This document shows, in pieces, positions 54,722 to 62,423 of a stretch of 63,949 bases of DNA (its first letter is position 1; each line of letters starts with the position of its first letter). The DNA comes from Oscillospiraceae bacterium (GTDB lineage Bacteria > Bacillota > Clostridia > Oscillospirales > Oscillospiraceae): positions 1 through 63,949 of the forward strand of contig JAETOQ010000007.1 in the NCBI GenBank assembly GCA_021771635.1, written 5' to 3'. The position numbers and the translations under genes are program-made. The notes under the pieces were generated by a model. That model saw nothing but the letters and a program-made list of their open reading frames with translations, did no database searches and had not been told where the DNA came from.

Positions 54722-55147
54722 ATGAAGCAGTTCTTTCTTTTGGCCGCCGTCATCTGCTTCGGCGCGGCGGTGCTGAAATTCTATACCAGCCGGATGACGC
54801 CAAACTCTGCCCGCGCGGAGAGCACCCAGGCGGACAGCGGCCCCCGCCTTCTGTCCCCGGAGGAGGCCAAGGCGCGGCTGGACGCCAACGAGGCCGCCAT
54901 TCTTCTGGACGTGCGGACTCAGGAGGAATTCGACGAGGGGCATATCCCCGGCGCCGTGTGTCTGCCCAATGAGCTGATCACGGCGGACATGCCCGTGGCC
55001 TTTGACAAGGACGCGGAGATCCTGGTCTACTGCCGCTCCGGCCGCCGCAGTGCGGAGGCCGCGAAAAAGCTGGCGGATATGGGCTATATCAATGTGGCCG
55101 ACTTCGGCGGCATTTTGGACTGGCCCTACGGGACCACCACAGACTGA
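54722..55147 (+). CDS. Membrane-anchored rhodanese-like protein
   Basis: The 141-residue protein starts with a hydrophobic segment (FFLLAAVICFGAAVLKFYTS) followed by a rhodanese domain: AILLDVRTQEEFDEGHIPGA, then ILVYCRSGRRSAEAAKKLAD with the active-site Cys in CRSGRRS. It transfers sulfane sulfur or handles persulfides at the outer face of the membrane. Confidence 0.9.
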   Translation: MKQFFLLAAVICFGAAVLKFYTSRMTPNSARAESTQADSGPRLLSPEEAKARLDANEAAILLDVRTQEEFDEGHIPGAVCLPNELITADMPVAFDKDAEILVYCRSGRRSAEAAKKLADMGYINVADFGGILDWPYGTTTD

Positions 55148-55165
55148 CAAAATCCTGATGCAAAG

Positions 55166-55200
55166 CAGCCGCCCCAAATGGGCGGCTGTTTGCTATTTTT
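55166..55200 (+). terminator. Terminator of the rhodanese gene
   Basis: CAGCCGCCC (55166-55174) pairs with GGGCGGCTG (55180-55188), followed by TTTGCTATTTTT. Confidence 0.85.
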
Positions 55201-55221
55201 GCAGGCAAAAACCGTCCCTGT

Positions 55222-56331
55222 TCACTGCGTCAAAAGGACCAGGTTCCGGTCTGAGATGAAGTTCTGAACGCTGTACAGCACACAGATGCTGTCTATGCCG
55301 TTTTCCTCCGCGTACCGGGCGGCGGAGCCCCGGTAATACCGGAGGTCCAGCAGGTGGACTTCCGAGAAGCTCTGGGCCAGGAAGGGCGCCAGCGCGTCGG
55401 AATAGGAATCCCGGATCAGCAGGAGCTTGCCGCTGTCGGGCAGGCTTTTATTTTTGATGACGCAAAGGGGCTGGTTGCCGCCCAGGAACGCGGAATATTT
55501 GTCCTTGCTGTCAAGATAGGACAGCTCATACAAAGACGCCTCCTCCGGCTCGCCGTTCCGCCAGGAGGTGACGGAAAGCCCCGTATCCTCCGCCCAGAAT
55601 TCAATGGTATCCGGATACAGCCAGTGAACGCCGGACTGGGAGTACAGCGTCCCCTGGAATTGGTCTGAGCGCGGATAGACCCGGTGCTCGAAGGCATCCG
55701 GCCCCGGGATCTCCCCTCCCCTACCGAAGGCCTCCATGACGGCGGTATACCCATAATAGGCTCCCAGGGTGGTCCAGTGGTGATCCGTTCGGTAAAAGAC
55801 CTGCTCGCCGGCGTGGGCGGCCAGCGCTTCCCGGAAGTCAATATCGCTCTTTTCCAGCAGTTCCGTCTGGTCCCAGCTCTCCGCTCCTTTTGGCAGCTTG
55901 TCCCTCCACACCTCCGCCGCGGAGGGGATCAGGCCCAGATATACCGGGATCTCTGTGTTCTCCGCCAGGCGCCGGATATACCCCAGGTTCTTTTCCACCA
56001 GTTCCATGTCCGGCGTCTCCACCTTGGAGATCAGCGTGTCACCGCAGAGGTAGACGCCGTTGAATTCGCTTTTGCCGATCAGCTGTTCCATCCGGGCCTT
56101 GAGGCCCGTCCAATCATCCCGCAGAGGAAACTGGTCGGCAAAGTATTCCTCCACCGCCGCCGTATAGCTGCCGTCCCTCAGGCTCTCCCAGGAGAATTCC
56201 GGCACCTGAGCCAGCGTCCGGTTCTCCGTTTCGGACTTCTCCCGGTCCGGCAGCAGGATGTGCCACAGCAAAAGCCCGCCCAGGAACACGCAGAAAAAGG
56301 CCGTCAGGAACCGGCTGTATGTTTTTGTCAT
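55222..56331 (-). CDS. DHHW-type acetylation accessory protein
   Basis: A 369-residue protein with an N-terminal membrane anchor (RFLTAFFCVFLGGLLLWHIL) and the AlgJ/AlgX-like fold: EYFADQFPLRDDWTGLKARM, then YRTDHHWTTLGAYYGYTAVM with the DHHW motif, and LLIRDSYSDALAPFLAQSFS. Such proteins act outside the membrane together with an MBOAT acyltransferase, encoded next door, to add acyl groups to an extracellular polymer. Confidence 0.85.
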   Translation of the reverse strand: MTKTYSRFLTAFFCVFLGGLLLWHILLPDREKSETENRTLAQVPEFSWESLRDGSYTAAVEEYFADQFPLRDDWTGLKARMEQLIGKSEFNGVYLCGDTLISKVETPDMELVEKNLGYIRRLAENTEIPVYLGLIPSAAEVWRDKLPKGAESWDQTELLEKSDIDFREALAAHAGEQVFYRTDHHWTTLGAYYGYTAVMEAFGRGGEIPGPDAFEHRVYPRSDQFQGTLYSQSGVHWLYPDTIEFWAEDTGLSVTSWRNGEPEEASLYELSYLDSKDKYSAFLGGNQPLCVIKNKSLPDSGKLLLIRDSYSDALAPFLAQSFSEVHLLDLRYYRGSAARYAEENGIDSICVLYSVQNFISDRNLVLLTQ

Positions 56332-56344
56332 GCCGTTTCCCTCC

Positions 56345-57739
56345 TCAGAACCGGAAATACAGGAATGGGTTATAGCTGCCGTCCACCAGATAGGCGGTGC
56401 AGACCACCAGGCCCAGTGCCATCAGGGCCGGCGTCAAGATCTTCCGCGCCCAGTCCGGCAGCTTCCGCCAGCCCCGCTTGCCCAGGGTGGTGGAAGCCAG
56501 GATCAGCGCCAGGAAGGTGACGGCATAGCTTCGGAGGCGGTAGCCGTCGGCGGCGCTCCAGGCCGGTGCCCCGCCGAAGCAGGCCGCCAGATAGCGGCCG
56601 CAGACGCCCAGGTCCTCCATGGCGAAGATGCCCCAGCCCACAAACACCACGGCCAGGGTGTAGAAATGCTTGAAAAAGGTGGGCAGCCTTTCCAGCGCTC
56701 TGCGGAACACATATTTTTCCAGGATCAGCCAGAGGGCGAAATACAGGCCCCACAGGACGAAATTCCAGCTGGCCCCGTGCCAGAAGCCGGTGCAGAACCA
56801 GACGATCAGGATATTCCGCAGCGTCCTGACCGTACCGCCCCGGTTGCCGCCCAGAGGGATATAGAGATACTCCCGGAACCAGGAGGTCAATGACATGTGC
56901 CACCGCCGCCAGAACTCCGTCACGGAGGCGGAGAGATACGGGTAGTCGAAGTTCTCATTGAAGCGGAAGCCGAAGATCCGCCCCAGGCCGATGGCCATGT
57001 CGGAGTAGCCGGAGAAGTCAAAGTAGATCTGGAAGCCAAAGGCCAGCAGGCCCATCCAGCCGCTGGCAATGGTCAGCGTCCCGGCTCCCTGGGCCGCCAG
57101 ACACGCCTCCCACAGCGCGCCGATGGAGTTTGCCAGCAGGACCTTTTTGGCAAGGCCCACGCAGAACCGCCGGGCACCCAGGGCGAAGTCCTCCGCGGTG
57201 TGGACGCGGTGGTCCAGCGCCGCCGCCACGGTCTTGTATTTCACGATGGGACCGGCGATCAACTGGGGGAACATCGTGACAAAGGCGCCGAAGCTGACGA
57301 TGTTCCGCTGCACCGGGGCGTCCCGCCGGTAGACGTCGATGGTGTAGCTCATGGTCTGGAAGGTAAAAAAGGAGATGCCGATGGGCAGCGGAATGCCCAG
57401 CAGGGGAAGGCTGACGCCTGGGAGCAGGGATAGGTTGGCCGCCAGGAAGTCCCAATACTTGAAAAAGCCCAAAAGCAGAAGGTTGAACACCACGGACTGC
57501 CCCACGAACCACCGGGCCTTTTTGTCATCTGCCCGGTATTTCTCCACCAGCAGGCCGTGGGTATAGTCGATGAGGATGGACAGGACCATGATGGTGATGT
57601 ACACCGGCTCGCCCCAGCCATAAAAAAACAGGCTGACCAGCAGCAGAACCAGATTCCGCCACCGCAGAGGCGCCAGGAAATAGACCGCCAGTGTCAGCGG
57701 CAGATAGGCGAAAAGAAAGGTCAAACTGCTGAAGATCAA
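56345..57739 (-). CDS. MBOAT family O-acyltransferase (AlgI-like)
   Basis: A 464-residue membrane protein with about ten segments. It has GISFFTFQTMSYTIDVYRRD, then FPQLIAGPIVKYKTV, YFDFSGYSDMAIGLGRIFGF, and FWRRWHMSLTSWFREYLYIP with the catalytic His in FWRRWHMSL. It passes acyl groups across the membrane to the DHHW partner. The start is TTG 57739 behind AGGAGG. The three genes MBOAT, DHHW and DUF4358 often occur together. Confidence 0.93.
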   Translation of the reverse strand: MIFSSLTFLFAYLPLTLAVYFLAPLRWRNLVLLLVSLFFYGWGEPVYITIMVLSILIDYTHGLLVEKYRADDKKARWFVGQSVVFNLLLLGFFKYWDFLAANLSLLPGVSLPLLGIPLPIGISFFTFQTMSYTIDVYRRDAPVQRNIVSFGAFVTMFPQLIAGPIVKYKTVAAALDHRVHTAEDFALGARRFCVGLAKKVLLANSIGALWEACLAAQGAGTLTIASGWMGLLAFGFQIYFDFSGYSDMAIGLGRIFGFRFNENFDYPYLSASVTEFWRRWHMSLTSWFREYLYIPLGGNRGGTVRTLRNILIVWFCTGFWHGASWNFVLWGLYFALWLILEKYVFRRALERLPTFFKHFYTLAVVFVGWGIFAMEDLGVCGRYLAACFGGAPAWSAADGYRLRSYAVTFLALILASTTLGKRGWRKLPDWARKILTPALMALGLVVCTAYLVDGSYNPFLYFRF

Positions 57740-57768
57740 ATATGCTTCCTCCTAACTTCGTCATAAAG

Positions 57769-57793
57769 ACAGCCGCAGTCAGGCTGCGGCTGT
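57769..57793 (-). terminator. Hairpin between the DUF4358 and MBOAT genes
   Basis: ACAGCCGCA pairs with TGCGGCTGT. On the minus strand a weak TCTTTAT tail follows. It may reduce read-through from the DUF4358 gene into the MBOAT gene. Confidence 0.5.
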
Positions 57794-57806
57794 TTCGCGA
57801 TGCATA

Positions 57807-58298
57807 TCAGAGAAACTTTTGGTTGAAGCCCTCCGAGATCTCGTCCTGGTGTTCCGCGGAGGCCACCATCGCCACATACGTCCCCTGCTGGATGACGATC
57901 CCATGGCTCCACGCCTCCATGGACTCGGGATACCAGGCCCCGCCATTGGCCTGCACATTGATGCGGTCCTGCAAAATGGCGGCGGCCTGGGCGGCATCGT
58001 CCTCCGTCTCGCACTGAAGGAATACCATCTCATTCACCACGGAGCTCATCATCGGCATTTTCGCCACAAACTGCTTTGTCTGGATATCACGCAGTCCGGG
58101 GTAATAGCTGTCCAGCATCTCCCCTTCGATGTCCACCATATAGCCGTTGCCCCAGCCGTACTCCTCCTCGACAGCCGCGTAAAACGCCTCCAGGTCCACG
58201 TCCACATCCGCGTTCCCCGGTTCCCCCTCTCCGCCGCAGGCGGCCAGAAGGCCCGTCAGCAGCAACGCCGTCAGGGCCATTGTCATCCATTTTCTCAT
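57807..58298 (-). CDS. DUF4358 lipoprotein
   Basis: The 163-residue protein has a signal peptide with lipobox (LLLTGLLAACGG) and the DUF4358 domain: VDLEAFYAAVEEEYGWGNGY, then MVSSVVNEMVFLQCE-type segments (MPMMSSVVNEMVFLQCETED), DDAAQAAAILQDRINVQANG and GTYVAMVASAEHQDEISEGF. It is often encoded beside MBOAT and DHHW proteins and may take part in the same surface-polymer modification. Confidence 0.88.
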   Translation of the reverse strand: MRKWMTMALTALLLTGLLAACGGEGEPGNADVDVDLEAFYAAVEEEYGWGNGYMVDIEGEMLDSYYPGLRDIQTKQFVAKMPMMSSVVNEMVFLQCETEDDAAQAAAILQDRINVQANGGAWYPESMEAWSHGIVIQQGTYVAMVASAEHQDEISEGFNQKFL

Positions 58299-58519
58299 AA
58301 TACGCTCCCTCATTCGTTATATTGATTCTCAGATCAAGACGGTCCGGGCCGCCCATAGGTTCCCGTACCCTGTCAGTATTTCCAGTTTTCTAAAATTTTA
58401 CGTGGCTGATTTTTCCTCTCCTTGCATTTATACAGGAAGTGCGGTACAATTTCAACATCAAAACTGTTACATTTCGGAAATTAAATTTGTTACTTTTTGA
58501 GAAAGCAGGTAAACATATC

Positions 58520-59551
58520 ATGTACAGCTTCCGCAACGATTACAGTGAAGGCGCTCATCCCAAGGTCATGGAGGCCCTGGCCGACACCAATCTGGAGCAG
58601 ACCGTCGGGTACGGCATGGACCCCCGCTGCCAGTCCGCCGCCGCGCTGATCCGGGACCTCTGCAAGGCGCCGGATGCCGATATCCACTTCCTGGTGGGCG
58701 GCACGCAGGCCAATCTGGTGGTCATCGACGCGTTTCTGCAGTCCTATGAGGCCGTCATCGGCGCCCACACCTCCCACATCAACACCCACGAGACCGGCGC
58801 CATCGAGGCCACCGGCCACAAGGTCTGCTCCATCTACGCTCCCGATGGCAAGCTGACTCCCGCCCTGGTGGAGGAGGTTCTCTCCCAGCACAACGGCACG
58901 GAGCACATGGTCCTGCCCCGCATGGTCTATGTCTCTGACAGCACCGAGATCGGCACCATCTACACCAAGGCCGAGCTGGCCGCCCTGCGGCGCTGCTGCG
59001 ACGAACACGGCCTGTACCTGTTCCTGGACGGTGCCCGCCTGGGCTCCGCCCTCACCTCCCCTGATAACGACCTGACTCTGGCGGACATCGCCGCGCTGAC
59101 CGACGTCTTTTACATCGGCGGCACCAAGAACGGCGTTCTCTTCGGTGAGGCCCTGGTGCTGTCCAACGCGGCTCCCAAGGCGCACTTCCGCTGGCACATG
59201 AAGCAGCGGGGCGCTGTCCTGGCCAAGGGCCGCCTGCTGGGCATCCAGTTCCAGGCCATTTTGGAGGACGGCCTGTACTTCGACATTGCCCGCCATGCCA
59301 ACGAGATGGCCTTCCGCCTGCGGGACGGCATCGCCGCCCTGGGCTATCCCTTCCCGGTGCCCTCTCCCACCAATCAGCAGTTCCCTGTCCTGCCCAACAC
59401 CGTGATCGGCCAGCTGGAAGCCAGGGGCTACCAGTTCGAGGCCCAGGAGGCCGTGGACGCGGAGCACACCTGTGTCCGCTTCGTCACCAGCTGGGCCACA
59501 CCGGAGAGCGCCATCGACGCCTTCCTGAAAGACCTGGCGGACTGCAAATAA
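58520..59551 (+). CDS. Low-specificity L-threonine aldolase family enzyme
   Basis: A 343-residue PLP enzyme with NDYSEGAHPKVMEALADTNL, then IHFLVGGTQANLVVIDAFLQ, GLYLFLDGARLGSALTS and the Lys-containing TDVFYIGGTKNGVLFGEALV. It splits L-threonine or L-allo-threonine to glycine and acetaldehyde. The active-site Asp (in LDGARL) and Lys (GGTKNG) are present. The gene has its own terminator. Confidence 0.9.
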   Translation: MYSFRNDYSEGAHPKVMEALADTNLEQTVGYGMDPRCQSAAALIRDLCKAPDADIHFLVGGTQANLVVIDAFLQSYEAVIGAHTSHINTHETGAIEATGHKVCSIYAPDGKLTPALVEEVLSQHNGTEHMVLPRMVYVSDSTEIGTIYTKAELAALRRCCDEHGLYLFLDGARLGSALTSPDNDLTLADIAALTDVFYIGGTKNGVLFGEALVLSNAAPKAHFRWHMKQRGAVLAKGRLLGIQFQAILEDGLYFDIARHANEMAFRLRDGIAALGYPFPVPSPTNQQFPVLPNTVIGQLEARGYQFEAQEAVDAEHTCVRFVTSWATPESAIDAFLKDLADCK

Positions 59552-59569
59552 ATCCAAAGACACGCTTTG

Positions 59570-59602
59570 AAGGCGGGGATATGCGCGGCATGTCCCCGCC
59601 TT
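59570..59602 (+). terminator. Terminator after the threonine aldolase gene
   Basis: AAGGCGGGGA (59570-59579) pairs with TCCCCGCCTT (59593-59602). Confidence 0.65.
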
Positions 59603-59658
59603 CTCGCAGTATCTTCCGCATTTTTCCGTGGGTTTTCCCGATTTCGATTGTATTATGT

Positions 59659-60005
59659 TATAGTTGACGCAGTTGAAAAGAAGTAATACTATTTCTTGAT
59701 AAAAAGATTTAAAAATCTTTTTATGGCGGCGTGAGACGCCGCCGCACCTGCGGCGCACCAAGAAAAGCATTAACAACATTCTTGGCGGCTGCGCCGCCGG
59801 GCCGCGTTCTGCGGCCCTATAAAACGATTGCATCGTTTATTAAAATAAAAACTTCTTTTCAACTTGTGGGTGAAACATCTCAACCCACAAGGCCGCAAAG
59901 CGGCCTTGCGTCAGACTTCCTAATCAGCACACGGGCGGTGCCCGACAGCGGCTGCGCCGCTGTCAGATAATCGGTTTTTTCCGATTTTCAAGTGTGCCGA
60001 TTATA
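59659..60005. mobile_element. MITE-like hairpin element, long copy
   Basis: It is framed by TATAGTTGACGCAGTTGAAA at the left and the inverse of TATAATCGGCACACTTGAAA at the right. It contains at least eight perfect or nearly perfect hairpins: AAAAAGATTT/AAATCTTTTT, GGCGGCGT/ACGCCGCC, GGCGGC/GCCGCC, GGGCCGC/GCGGCCC, AAACGAT/ATCGTTT, GGCCGC/GCGGCC, GACAGCGGC/GCCGCTGTC and AATCGG/CCGATT. Both outer parts match the element at 42527-42712; the central hairpins are extra. No gene lies in the 490-base gap. The end carrying CACACTTGAAA faces the sigma gene, as in the other copy. Confidence 0.65.
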
Positions 60006-60042
60006 TCATGGAACCACATCTTTAGAGAGGAGGGATCTGCCC

Positions 60043-60576
60043 ATGACCGACACGGACCTGCTGGCCCGTCTGGCGGCTGACCGTGCTGACGGAATGGAAG
60101 CTTTGCTGCGGCAGTACGGCCCCCTCCTGCGGTATGTCATCGGCGGCATCCTCCGGGACAGTCTGGACGCGGAGGACTGTCTCTCCGAGGTGTCCTTGGC
60201 GCTGTGGCAGAAGCTGGACAGCTATGATGCGGCCAGGGGAAGCCTCTCCACCTGGCTCACCGCCGTGGCGCGGAACACGGCCCTGAACCACTGGAAGGCC
60301 CGCCGGCGGCGCGACAGCCACGCCGCCGAAGCTGAGCCCGCCTCTTCCGATACGCCGGAACAGGCGGTCCTGCGCCGGGAGCGTGCCGAACAGCTGAAAA
60401 CCGCCATTGCCCGCCTGAGCGACCGGGACAGGCAGCTGTTCTATCGAAAATATTACTACCTGCAGTCCACCGCCCAGATCGCGGCGGAGATGGGCATGAC
60501 GGAACGGGCCGCCGAGGGCCGTCTTTACCGGCTGCGCCAGCGGCTTCGGCAGGAGCTGGGAGGTGATGACGCATGA
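60043..60576 (+). CDS. ECF sigma factor
   Basis: A complete 177-residue ECF sigma factor: region 2 with VIGGILRDSLDAEDCLSEVS, then LALWQKLDSYDAARGSLSTW and LTAVARNTALNHWK, a linker, and region 4 with ARLSDRDRQLFYRKYYYLQS followed by TAQIAAEMGMTERAAEGRLY and RLRQRLRQELGG. The start is behind AGAGGAGGG. The downstream membrane protein starts within its stop codon region and is probably its anti-sigma factor. Confidence 0.9.
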   Translation: MTDTDLLARLAADRADGMEALLRQYGPLLRYVIGGILRDSLDAEDCLSEVSLALWQKLDSYDAARGSLSTWLTAVARNTALNHWKARRRRDSHAAEAEPASSDTPEQAVLRRERAEQLKTAIARLSDRDRQLFYRKYYYLQSTAQIAAEMGMTERAAEGRLYRLRQRLRQELGGDDA

Positions 60577-61970
60577 GAGAATGGGACGCTTTTGACCAGG
60601 AGCTGGCGGAATCCATGACGGAGATCCCTCCCGCGCCGGAGGCCGTCCGGGCTGTGACGCCCTGGCGGATGTCCATCGACCGCATCGTCCTGGGCCTCTG
60701 CCTGACCTGCTTCACGCTGAATTTTGCCTGCCTGCAATATATTTTGCCGGCGATCGGCACGGCCAACCTGTATCTTGGCTTCCGGGCACTGAGAAAAAAC
60801 AATGTGTGGTTCCAATTTGGCTGGATCTGCAGTATTTGTAAAGTTACTTTGCTTTATATCAGTCTGGTGTTGAATGCCACGCCATACGCCGATATTTTCC
60901 CTGTTTCCCGCACGGTCCTGCAGGCCGCTGCGACGCTCCTGCTGTTCGCCGCCCTCCGGCAGGCGCTCCGGCAGGCTGCCGCGGAGCTGGGACAGACCTC
61001 TCAGAAAGACCCTGTCCTGTGGGCGCTGCTGTGGTATCTTCTCATCATCTTTTTGGCGCTGTCCTGGCCGGAGCCGGGATGGCTTGTGGGCGGTGCGGTG
61101 ATGGTCGCCTTTGTCTGCATCATCCGTTCCCTGGCTCAAGCCGCCGCGGAGCTGGATGCCTGGGGCTATGCCGTCCGGGCGGCTCCGGTGAAGATCGGCA
61201 CAGCCCGGTTCCAGGGGCTGTTCTACGGTTCCCTGCTGGCGCTGATCCTCCTCTGCACGCTCTTTTTCAATCACATTCGGCTGACTTGGACAGCAGTCGA
61301 ACAAAATTTCGATTCCATGGAGATCGCCTCAACAGAGGAGCGTCACCTGGGCTTTCCCCGGGAAATGCTGGCGTATCTGCCGCCGGAGGAGCTGGAAAAA
61401 TTGGCGGGCGCGTCCGCCTGTGTGTATCAGCCAAACGACATCAACGGCAAGATGGGCGGCCACCCCTTCACCACTTCCGGCACCATGGTCTATCTTGGCG
61501 GCGGAACAGCCCGGTTCTATGTGCTGGCGGAATATGACGATGAGATTGATCTGTTCTGGCAGAACCTGGCGGAATTCGGAAATTCCGGCGTTGACCGCTG
61601 GGACGGCGCCTGCTATCTGGCCTATCAAAAAGACGGTATCACATATCAAACCGCCGTTCCTGTGATCGAGCGGATGGAGACTGTGGACAACTTCTTCACC
61701 GGCCCCACAGAGGAGACCAGGATCCGGGCCCGGTACAGTTTTCCCGTCGGGGCCAAGAGTCGGACCTGCCTGTTTGTCTGCACGCTTCAGCTTTGGGATC
61801 TGGACCAGAACACCCCCGGCACCTCTTATTACCATGACTCCATCGTGAATTTCTATCGGGACCGCTTTCCTATCCGCTATCCCTATCAGATTTTTGAAGA
61901 CGGCACCAGCAGCTCCAGGGATCTGGCCCAGTATTGTCAGCTCTTTGAATTTCATACTAGGCTTCATTAA
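60573..61970 (+). CDS. Membrane protein, probable anti-sigma factor
   Basis: A 465-residue protein overlapping the sigma gene by 4 bases. A cytoplasmic N-terminus (MREWDAFDQELAESMTEIPP) is followed by several membrane segments (IVLGLCLTCFTLNFACLQYI, ALLWYLLIIFLALSW and LLALILLCTLFF). An external domain of about 200 residues follows (FDSMEIASTEERHLGFPREM then YLGGGTARFYVLAEYDDEID). The position and topology fit an anti-sigma or sensor protein. No specific family was recognised. Confidence 0.65.
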   Translation: MREWDAFDQELAESMTEIPPAPEAVRAVTPWRMSIDRIVLGLCLTCFTLNFACLQYILPAIGTANLYLGFRALRKNNVWFQFGWICSICKVTLLYISLVLNATPYADIFPVSRTVLQAAATLLLFAALRQALRQAAAELGQTSQKDPVLWALLWYLLIIFLALSWPEPGWLVGGAVMVAFVCIIRSLAQAAAELDAWGYAVRAAPVKIGTARFQGLFYGSLLALILLCTLFFNHIRLTWTAVEQNFDSMEIASTEERHLGFPREMLAYLPPEELEKLAGASACVYQPNDINGKMGGHPFTTSGTMVYLGGGTARFYVLAEYDDEIDLFWQNLAEFGNSGVDRWDGACYLAYQKDGITYQTAVPVIERMETVDNFFTGPTEETRIRARYSFPVGAKSRTCLFVCTLQLWDLDQNTPGTSYYHDSIVNFYRDRFPIRYPYQIFEDGTSSSRDLAQYCQLFEFHTRLH

Positions 61971-61984
61971 AAAGCAGGCAAAGT

Positions 61985-62166
61985 CTCCCCGCAAGGGGGA
62001 TGCGATATTCGTAAGGCGCTGAAGCGCCAACGACTATCCAATGCTTTGTATAGCGCCGAAGGCGCGTTGAAGTCTTATGAGACGGCATTTGTGCCTGTGG
62101 CACAAATGGGCGGCGCGCTTAGCAACGCCTTCTTCCGCAGAAAATATCTATTTTCTGCGGAAGAAG
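61985..62166. repeat. Hairpin array after the sigma operon
   Basis: Five hairpins follow each other: CTCCCC/GGGGGA near 61985, GGCGCT/AGCGCC (62015-62028), GCGCC/GGCGC (62053-62065), CATTTGTGCC/GGCACAAATG (62086-62108) and a 16-bp stem CTTCTTCCGCAGAAAA with its exact complement (62129-62166). It resembles the host elements at 42.5 and 59.7 kb in design, not in sequence. It may also end transcription of the sigma operon. Confidence 0.55.
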
Positions 62167-62423
62167 CGTATCAGTTCTGAGGCCTGATGCCGAAGCCAAG
62201 CAAAAAGGCTCCACGGTCACTTTCCCGGCGGGCATGGGGAATGTGTACTTTAATAGACCTACGGAAAAACTTTCCCAAGGCGGAAATCGGGCTTCACATT
62301 TCAAGCCCGCCGATCCGCAAAAATTTCATCGAATCCTGTGGCATTTCTGTAAAGACCGTGTTAAAATGAGTCCACTGTCCACAGCGGTGGACAAATTCCA
62401 GGTCCAACGGAGGGCTTGTCCAT
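62167..62423. other. Intergenic relic-like sequence before the MATE gene
   Basis: One plus-strand frame reads DAEAKQKGSTVTFPAGMGNV and then YFNRPTEKLSQGGNRASHF, but without a start or ribosome site, and continues into sequence without protein character. It could be a repeat that happens to be open or the remnant of a gene. The end of the stretch carries the leader of the MATE gene with the ribosome site GGAGGG. Confidence 0.35.

Noticed and set aside
59985..60009. Promoter for the sigma gene formed by the MITE end (TATATC with an upstream TTCCGA).
   Set aside because: The -35 match is only three of six bases, so it is not listed as a promoter, although a promoter in this element end remains possible.
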